Shown: piece after piece, positions 14,281 through 19,381 of the stretch
Layout: the number at the start of each line of letters is the position of its first letter
Numbering within the stretch: position 1 is the first letter of the stretch
Assembly: GCA_945281075.1 (NCBI GenBank)
Contig: CALYQE010000023.1
Location: 1 to 19,381 of the forward strand
Length of the DNA: 19,381 nt
Source: an uncultured Lactobacillus sp.
GTDB taxonomy: Bacteria; Bacillota; Bacilli; Lactobacillales; Lactobacillaceae
Reading direction: 5' to 3'
Notes under the pieces: model-generated
What the model saw: the letters and a program-made list of their open reading frames with translations, nothing else
What the model was told of the DNA's origin: nothing
Database searches by the model: none
Program-made: the position numbers and the translations under genes

Positions 14281-15621
14281 TTAGCGTACAAATACTGGAC
14301 GGTCTGGATCAAATTTCCAGTCTTTCATTAGATACTGCATTGCACGCGTATCGTCACGACCCTTAAAACTGAGTTTCTCATAAAGCTCATGCGCTTTTGC
14401 AAGCTTATCTTCATTAATATTGATGCCTAGACCGGGACGGTTCGGAATTTTAATTTGACCATCCTTAATTTCCAAAGCGTCATCGCAAATCTGTTGACCG
14501 TCTTGCCAAATAAAGTGTGTATCAATTGGTGTGATTTTTGGTGCTGCAGCTGCTACTTGTGCATAAAGGGCAAGTGTAATATCAAAATGGTTGTTTGAAT
14601 GCGAACCCCAAGTTAGGCCCCATTCATTAAGAATGGCTGCAACCCGCAGAGTTCCTTCAATTCCCCAAAAATGTGGATCGGCGAGAACAATATCAATTGC
14701 TTTCATCTGTAATGCAGGGTAAAGTTGCTTCCAGTTGACTGCAATCATATTGGTTGCGACAGACATATTAGTGACATTTCTAAAGTAGCTTAAAACCTCA
14801 CGTCCGGAAAAACCCGCTTCGGCATTAGTCGGGTCCTCAACATAGGTTAAACTGCTACCATATTTTTTCATCAGTTTAACTGCTTCATCAAGTGACCAGC
14901 AACCATTTGGATCAATATTGATCCGGTACTCGGGAAAAGTTTCGTGCAGTTTCTTGACGACTTTCATTTCGGTTTCGCCAGCAAGAACACCACCCTTTAA
15001 CTTAAAACTCGTGAAGCCATACTTTTCATGAAGCACACGGGCTTCGTTAACGATACCGTCAGCATCCATAATTTCGGAACGACGAATCTTAAACCATTCA
15101 TCATTTCCAGCTGTTTCATCATCATGAATATAAGGTAGGTCAATTTTATTTCGGTTGGCGACAAAGAATAAGTAGCCCAAAAACGGAACAGCATCACGGT
15201 GTCTGCCTTGTCCAATGATATCAACCATTGGTTTATTTAAAAATTTTCCAACTAGATCAAGTAATGCACACTCAATGGCCGCTTCGGCGTGAACCACATA
15301 TTGTAGTTGCGAAATATCAAGTTTTTGGATACCTTCACCCTTATCATTTGGGTGACCAATTTTTTTCTGTATATTTTTAATAATGTTGCGGTAATCCATA
15401 ATATCATGACCAACTATAAACGGGACATATGATTCAAGGGACTTTTTTATTGGCTCCCCTCCATGGATTTCGGCTATTCCCTTGTTGCCACTATCATCTT
15501 CAATAATGACAATGTTTCTTGTAAAAAACGGGTAATGACAACCGCTTAAAGTTAATGTCGGACTATCATATCCAGCAATCGGAACAATTCTAACTTTTGT
15601 AACTATAGGAACAACGTTCAT
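14281..15621 (-). CDS. gudD: D-glucarate dehydratase
   Basis: 446 aa, the same length as E. coli GudD and strongly alike throughout: a GHDS-like start (AGYDS), PFFTRNIVII, LGYLFFVANR, FKLKGGVLAGE, LADPHFW, LTWGSHSNNHFDI, IDTHFIWQ and a C-terminal MQYL-x-x-W-x-FD-x-x-RP. Active-site residues are all present at the expected +2 offset: K207 and K209 (FKLKGG), metal ligands D237 (DPNG), E268 and N291 (ATNM), and the D315/H341 dyad (ADPHFW, GSHSNN). The enzyme dehydrates D-glucarate (and epimeric idarate) to 5-keto-4-deoxy-glucarate in the cytoplasm. The ATG at 15621 has AGGAGGT. It is a single-gene unit divergent from a TauE-type permease, with a cre box at its promoter. The next enzyme (aldolase or dehydratase/decarboxylase) is not in this window. 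Confidence 0.96.
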   Translation of the reverse strand: MNVVPIVTKVRIVPIAGYDSPTLTLSGCHYPFFTRNIVIIEDDSGNKGIAEIHGGEPIKKSLESYVPFIVGHDIMDYRNIIKNIQKKIGHPNDKGEGIQKLDISQLQYVVHAEAAIECALLDLVGKFLNKPMVDIIGQGRHRDAVPFLGYLFFVANRNKIDLPYIHDDETAGNDEWFKIRRSEIMDADGIVNEARVLHEKYGFTSFKLKGGVLAGETEMKVVKKLHETFPEYRINIDPNGCWSLDEAVKLMKKYGSSLTYVEDPTNAEAGFSGREVLSYFRNVTNMSVATNMIAVNWKQLYPALQMKAIDIVLADPHFWGIEGTLRVAAILNEWGLTWGSHSNNHFDITLALYAQVAAAAPKITPIDTHFIWQDGQQICDDALEIKDGQIKIPNRPGLGININEDKLAKAHELYEKLSFKGRDDTRAMQYLMKDWKFDPDRPVFVR

Positions 15622-15638
15622 CTTTTACCTCCTGCAGT

Positions 15639-15652
15639 GTAAAACGTTTTCA
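15639..15652 (-). promoter_or_regulatory. cre-like site at the gudD promoter
   Basis: The minus strand reads TGAAAACGTTTTAC, matching the CcpA consensus except for the last two bases. It begins two bases downstream of the gudD -10 box, so it covers the transcription start. Confidence 0.5.
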
Positions 15653-15654
15653 TA

Positions 15655-15683
15655 ATTATAGAATAAAGTCATTTAAAGTTAAA
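15655..15683 (-). promoter_or_regulatory. gudD promoter
   Basis: A perfect TATAAT reads on the minus strand (plus 15655-15660), with a weak TTTAAC -35 about 17 bp upstream. A short dyad GTTC-N7-GAAC (15699-15713) lies farther upstream, between gudD and the divergent permease gene, and might be an operator. Confidence 0.5.
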
Positions 15684-15762
15684 TTACAGGCACTTTATGT
15701 TCCTGAGGTGAACTTGCATATTAAGAATTGATAAAACAAAATATTATTAAAGGATGCTATAA

Positions 15763-16527
15763 ATGAATTCAATAATTTTATTTCTCTATTTAGTTGTAGG
15801 TGGTATATTAGGCGGCCTCTTTTCTACCATGGCCGGATTAGCTTCTTTAGCCACCTATCCGATTCTTCTTTCGGTAAATATTCCTCCGGTTTACGCAAAC
15901 ATAACAAATGATGCAGCTCTAATTTGGGCAGGAATTGGTTCAACTGTTGCGTCAATCAATGAATTAAAAGGACATTGGAAAAAATTACTCTTTTATGCCA
16001 TTTTTTCCGTACTAGGTTCTGTCATTGGCTGTTGCTTATTAATCAATTTTCCTGGAAAAATTTTCGAAAAAGTTGTCCCGTTCTGTATTGCCTTTTCTGG
16101 CTTCATGGTATTGCTACCCAAAAAGGCTACTCCTAATATGGAGATGCCCAAAAGCAGTCCATTTCTTAAGGTGCTTTCTCTCCTGTGTATCATGATTACC
16201 GGTCTTTACACCGGCTATTTTGGTGCCGCATCGGGCGTTTTGATGCTAGGAATTCTAAATTTAATTACAGACGACGACTTTCTAACCGTTAACGCTATGA
16301 AAAATGTTATTAGTGCACTCAATAACTTAATCGCCTTGATTATTTATATCTTTACTGCCAAAGTTTATTGGTCAGCCGCGCTTCCACTTGCTATCGGCAT
16401 CCTTTGCGGTAGTTACTTGGGGCCAAAATTAATGCATTTTATCCCAATTAAAATGATGAAATATATTATTTTTACATTTGCTTTAATTCAAGCAATTTAT
16501 TTTGCATATAATACTTATTTTAAGTGA
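15763..16527 (+). CDS. TauE/SafE-family membrane permease
   Basis: 254 aa, about eight hydrophobic helices in two pseudo-repeats. These are marked by the glycine-rich N-terminal element GGLFSTMAGLASLATYPILL (residues 17-36) and its counterpart GYFGAASGVLMLGILNL in the middle, characteristic of TauE/SafE (PF01925) proteins. Other conserved features are ANITNDAAL near residue 46 and NAMKNVISALNNLIA near 186. Family members export or import sulfite, sulfonates and sulfur- or carboxyl-bearing organic anions, and many are unassigned. The ATG at 15763 has AAAGGATG upstream. It is divergent from gudD, sharing a 141-bp control region, so transport of glucarate or a related acid is a reasonable guess (inference). 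Confidence 0.85.
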   Translation: MNSIILFLYLVVGGILGGLFSTMAGLASLATYPILLSVNIPPVYANITNDAALIWAGIGSTVASINELKGHWKKLLFYAIFSVLGSVIGCCLLINFPGKIFEKVVPFCIAFSGFMVLLPKKATPNMEMPKSSPFLKVLSLLCIMITGLYTGYFGAASGVLMLGILNLITDDDFLTVNAMKNVISALNNLIALIIYIFTAKVYWSAALPLAIGILCGSYLGPKLMHFIPIKMMKYIIFTFALIQAIYFAYNTYFK

Positions 16528-16540
16528 TTTAAATTTATGT

Positions 16541-16590
16541 AAAAAGTGCTCTTAATAATCAGATTTATGATTATTAAGAGCACTTTTTTT
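16541..16590. terminator. Very strong bidirectional terminator
   Basis: A perfect 21-bp stem starts at AAAAAGTGCTCTTAATAATC (16541) and is matched by its reverse complement ending at 16588. It has a 6-base loop (GATTTA), poly-A on the left and T7 on the right. It separates the rightward TauE gene from the leftward PTS operon. Confidence 0.95.
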
Positions 16591-16654
16591 ACTTGAATAC
16601 ATACCTGGGTTAATAGAAAGCTTGCCTTACTGTTGTTACTTGCACTGATTAGAG

Positions 16655-17512
16655 CTACAGAAACTTAATCAGTACACCAACCGCTGCAACAACTGTCAAA
16701 ATTAAAATTACTTTGTTTGCACTCATCCTTTTAGATGAAATCAACCAGAATGTAAACAGTACAGCAATTAATGGTAACAGCCCGGGAAAGAACCCATCAA
16801 TAATTGTTTCGAGCGGCTTAGTTTGTGAACCAAATGGAATCTTGACGGTTGTTTTCAATGCAATCGTAGATGCAGCCAAACCACCAATAACAATTGTACC
16901 CAAAACCGTGAACATATTAGTTAAGCGTTTAGCACTTTCACCAACTATTTTATCCACTGCCGATACGCCTAATCGATAGCCACCTTTAAAACAAACAATT
17001 TCAATAATAGTAGTGATAATTGCATAACTAAAGATATAAAAAAGCGGTCCTAATGGATTTCCATCTTTTGAAAGACCCATAGCAATCGATAGAAGCGTCG
17101 GAATCAGAATTCCCTGCACTAGCGAATCGCCAATACCTGCTAAAGGCCCCATTAGAGAAGCTTTGACATCAACTGGCATTTCCTCACTAATATTAGTGTT
17201 ACCCATACCAATTTGTTCTTCAAGTGATGCAACAATACCATTCACCAACTGTCCAGTCTGTGGCTCGGTATTATAAAATGGTGAGTGTCGTTTAAGTAGC
17301 CTCCTGTAAGCGTCATCATCATTCTTATAGTACTTATTTCCTAATGGCATATAGGAAACTGCCCATGCCGCACCATGCATTTTCTCATAGCTCATAGCAG
17401 ATTCAGGTAAAAACATGTATCTTAAAAAGATTGAACGCAATTCTTTTTTAGTTAAACGCTCTGGCTTAGAAGTCTTACTTTTTTGCTTTGCAATTTTTTC
17501 ATTACTAGCCAT
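16655..17512 (-). CDS. PTS mannose/fructose/sorbose-family IID component
   Basis: 285 aa, normal for EIID (PF03613). After a Lys-rich cytoplasmic tail comes the conserved LRSIFLRYMFLPESAMSYEKMHG region, then RLLKRHSPFYNTEPQTGQLVNGIVASLEEQ, and the diagnostic SLMGPLAGIGDSLVQG followed by membrane helices to the C-terminus. IID and IIC together form the membrane channel of mannose-class PTS permeases. Its AAGGAGGT ribosome site overlaps the stop codon of the IIC gene, 11 bp away, so the two are translationally coupled. It is the last gene of the operon. The sugar is not determinable from sequence. Confidence 0.95.
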   Translation of the reverse strand: MASNEKIAKQKSKTSKPERLTKKELRSIFLRYMFLPESAMSYEKMHGAAWAVSYMPLGNKYYKNDDDAYRRLLKRHSPFYNTEPQTGQLVNGIVASLEEQIGMGNTNISEEMPVDVKASLMGPLAGIGDSLVQGILIPTLLSIAMGLSKDGNPLGPLFYIFSYAIITTIIEIVCFKGGYRLGVSAVDKIVGESAKRLTNMFTVLGTIVIGGLAASTIALKTTVKIPFGSQTKPLETIIDGFFPGLLPLIAVLFTFWLISSKRMSANKVILILTVVAAVGVLIKFL

Positions 17513-17523
17513 TTTGTACCTCC

Positions 17524-18366
17524 TTAGAATAAGTCTGCATCTTGATATTCATCAGCATTTTGAACAGTTTCTTTTGCCAGAGAATCGCTATTCTTATTAA
17601 TATTGCTTTTAGCAGAAATTTGGTATACAAGGTAGGCAACTAATATGGCAATGAATACCAATCCAATCGTACTCATTTTCGCAAAAACCACCATTGCGAA
17701 ACCAAATAAGAAGTAAATCAGTTGCAATTTGTTTTTAATTAGCATATTCATCAGCATTGCAATACCAAGGGCAGGAAGCAATCCACCCAAGACAGTAATA
17801 ATACTAGTTATTTCTGTCGGAATAACTTTTAAAAGGGCTTCAACAGCGCCCCGACCAAAGTAGATGGCGGCCCAAATAGGTACTGCACGTACTAAAAAGG
17901 TAATAATCTGTGGCCAGACAACCTGATCCATAATCAATGCATGTTTATCAAACCGGTCTATATCATGATCTGCCCTGTGGTTAAAGTATGAAAACCCCGC
18001 CATTCTTAGATTGTAGAAAATTAGACCAAATGTTTGACCAATAAAAATTGACAGCGTAACTGCAATTGCAGGATCTTTAGTTGTAGCCATTGCAAGACCA
18101 ATACCACCATATGATGCATAAGTAATTTCAGTACTTGAAGTACCGCCAGTATGCATTGTGGCAATGAAGACGGCCTGAACTGCCAGGCCACATAGCACAC
18201 CTGCCTTAACATCATCAAAGATCAATCCACACATAAAACCGGCAACAAGCGGTCGGCCTAAAATGTAAAAGCCATAGGCCACACCGCCCATAACAATGCT
18301 GTCCACCGCACCAAGGTATCCAAGAATTCCTACAAGTACGGCTTGCCAAAAAAGAGCTCCATTCAT
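17524..18366 (-). CDS. PTS mannose/fructose/sorbose-family IIC component
   Basis: 280 aa of membrane helices matching EIIC-Sor (PF03609): an N-terminal segment GYLGAVDSIVMGG, then GRPLVAGFMCGLIFDDVKAGVLCGLAVQ, and repeated glycine-rich helices including GGIGLAMA and ITVLGGLLPALGIAMLMNML. The extreme C-terminus is a 30-residue polar tail rich in Asn, Asp and Glu. The start codon lies one base after the IIB stop, and the AAGGAGG site sits inside the end of IIB. Confidence 0.95.
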   Translation of the reverse strand: MNGALFWQAVLVGILGYLGAVDSIVMGGVAYGFYILGRPLVAGFMCGLIFDDVKAGVLCGLAVQAVFIATMHTGGTSSTEITYASYGGIGLAMATTKDPAIAVTLSIFIGQTFGLIFYNLRMAGFSYFNHRADHDIDRFDKHALIMDQVVWPQIITFLVRAVPIWAAIYFGRGAVEALLKVIPTEITSIITVLGGLLPALGIAMLMNMLIKNKLQLIYFLFGFAMVVFAKMSTIGLVFIAILVAYLVYQISAKSNINKNSDSLAKETVQNADEYQDADLF

Positions 18367-18367
18367 C

Positions 18368-18874
18368 TTATGCCTCCTTGGCTTTCAATTCGTTATAGTG
18401 CTTTTTAACTTCGGGCCATGTTTTTTGTTTTTCATCAGGAATTAACTGAAAATAAATATTTATCCCTTGATTGTACATATACTCAAAAGCTTCGTAGTCC
18501 TTATCATCAAGGGCCAGAGTACGCTCGACTACAATTGAGCCTTCTCGCGTATTCATTGGGCCTACATTTAGTTCTTTACCCCAATTTGCTCCCATTTTAA
18601 GAAGTTTAGCAAATGTTTGCGGTGAATTTGATATTAAAAAGAAATTCTTCTTCGATTTCATTCCTTTCTTAATTATTTCCGGTCCTTTATCATCACTAAA
18701 TATACCGACCTTTAAGTCTCCCGCAGCTGCCTTTAAAACTTTTGTTCTTAACTTATCATGAATGATATTATCACCCACAACCAAAAATCCATCTATTGGT
18801 CTTTCCTTAGACCATCTCGTAGTAGTCTGCCCGTGAATTACCCGGTCATCTACTCTAGCTAATGTTATTGCCAT
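18368..18874 (-). CDS. PTS mannose/fructose/sorbose-family IIB component
   Basis: 168 aa, a stand-alone IIB domain (PF03830). The phosphorylated histidine is H14 in the signature ARVDDRVIHGQTTTRW. VGPMNTREGS and the distal Y-x-QLIPDEKQKTW segment are also family-typical. It takes phosphate from IIA and passes it to the incoming sugar at the IIC/IID channel, at the inner face of the membrane. GGAAGGTG precedes the ATG, with 20 bp after the IIA gene. Separate IIA and IIB proteins resemble the sorbose, N-acetylgalactosamine and glucoselysine types more than the fused ManX type. Confidence 0.95.
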   Translation of the reverse strand: MAITLARVDDRVIHGQTTTRWSKERPIDGFLVVGDNIIHDKLRTKVLKAAAGDLKVGIFSDDKGPEIIKKGMKSKKNFFLISNSPQTFAKLLKMGANWGKELNVGPMNTREGSIVVERTLALDDKDYEAFEYMYNQGINIYFQLIPDEKQKTWPEVKKHYNELKAKEA

Positions 18875-18894
18875 AGAGAAACACCTTCCTCTAG

Positions 18895-19308
18895 CTAAAA
18901 TTCAATATCTTGATCGGAACTTACTGAGTCCTCAGCTACACAAACTCCTTTTCTTCCAGCTTTTTCAGCTAAATCCGTGATATGATCTAAGCTTGGTTCA
19001 CTAAGCAGAGATAAGCCTACTTCTAGCAGCATTGGTAGATTAAGACCTGATACAACTCTAATTTTTTGAGGATTTTCTAAGTACTTTGTAAAACACTCAT
19101 TATAAGGAGAGCCCCCTTTAATATCACAAAGGATCAACAAATCATCTTGATCCTGCTCAATTTTTTGAGTAAGCCGTTGCTTAAACTGCCCCGTATCATC
19201 CGGGTCTAGCGTTAAATAATCAATTTTGTTGTTTGAACCTGCTAGCATCTCATAACTACTGCAAATTCCCTTTGCCATATTTCCATGTGTTGTAACTAAT
19301 ATCCTCAT
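18895..19308 (-). CDS. PTS mannose/fructose/sorbose-family IIA component
   Basis: 137 aa, a single EIIA-Man domain (PF03610). The phospho-acceptor histidine is H8 (LVTTHGNMAKG), and the conserved Asp is D62 (LCDIKGGSPYN). NLPMLLEVGL near residue 95 is the usual third element. It receives phosphate from HPr and donates it to IIB. The ATG at 19308 has AAGGGA nine bases upstream. It is the first gene of the IIA-IIB-IIC-IID operon. Its promoter is only partly inside the window. The 73 bp beyond the start hold an inverted pair GTTCT/AGAAC (19357-19361, 19374-19378) but no clear cre box. Confidence 0.93.
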   Translation of the reverse strand: MRILVTTHGNMAKGICSSYEMLAGSNNKIDYLTLDPDDTGQFKQRLTQKIEQDQDDLLILCDIKGGSPYNECFTKYLENPQKIRVVSGLNLPMLLEVGLSLLSEPSLDHITDLAEKAGRKGVCVAEDSVSSDQDIEF

Positions 19309-19381
19309 CGTATTTTCCCTTATCTGTATAAGATAGAAGTGACTTTATACTGATCAGTTCTAAGCAAAGCATCAGAACATT

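Noticed and set aside
19357..19378. GTTCT/AGAAC inverted pair upstream of the PTS operon
   Set aside because: The 5-bp arms are short and the promoter runs off the window, so it is noted with the IIA gene but not called as an operator.
1..19381. CRISPR arrays, tRNA or rRNA genes, riboswitches, prophage genes
   Set aside because: None seen: no regularly spaced repeats, no cloverleaf with a CCA-type end, and no long structured leader before any gene.

Overview
The window looks like a sugar-acid (aldonate/aldarate) catabolic island from a low-GC Gram-positive bacterium, most likely a Lactobacillus sensu stricto or close relative. The clues are AT-rich DNA, strong AGGAGG ribosome sites, CcpA-type cre boxes, an L-2-hydroxyisocaproate-dehydrogenase-like enzyme, a mannose-family PTS and an IS1182-type transposase remnant. 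The species cannot be resolved from the sequence alone.

Layout, left to right. (1) Positions 1-1051: a CitMHS-family carboxylate transporter, cut by the window edge, divergent from a LysR regulator (1224-2126). (2) An MFS permease (2207-3406). (3) A gene graveyard (about 3560-4321) with the decayed remains of a LacI-type repressor (minus strand) and the C-terminal end of a ribulose/allulose-phosphate 3-epimerase (plus strand), closed by a strong terminator. (4) A leftward pair: an enolase-superfamily dehydratase (ENS1) and a beta-propeller lactonase. A D-2-hydroxyacid dehydrogenase is divergent from them. (5) An IS1182-family transposase remnant (8125-8499). (6) A leftward operon of L-hydroxyacid dehydrogenase, a second enolase-superfamily enzyme (ENS2) and a GntP-family permease, preceded by a GntR/FCD regulator. 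(7) A third, very divergent enolase-superfamily protein (ENS3, plus strand). (8) Glucarate dehydratase gudD (minus), divergent from a TauE/SafE-type permease. (9) A complete leftward mannose-family PTS (IIA-IIB-IIC-IID).

How the genes may work together (inference). Lactone opening (lactonase), dehydration or isomerisation (four enolase-superfamily enzymes), reduction of 2-keto or semialdehyde products (two dehydrogenases of opposite stereochemistry) and uptake (CitMHS, MFS, GntP, TauE) together suggest a scavenging locus for oxidised sugars such as D-glucarate and other aldonic or aldaric acids and their lactones. Only gudD can be assigned a substrate with confidence. No aldolase or kinase for the keto-deoxy products lies in the window, so the pathway is either completed elsewhere or differs from the textbook route. 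cre-like boxes sit at the promoters of citM, ENS1, the hydroxyacid-dehydrogenase operon and gudD, which suggests shared catabolite repression.

The most unusual item is ENS3. It keeps the Lys-x-Lys pair and the three metal ligands but lacks the Asp-His dyad normally found on the opposite face of the active site.
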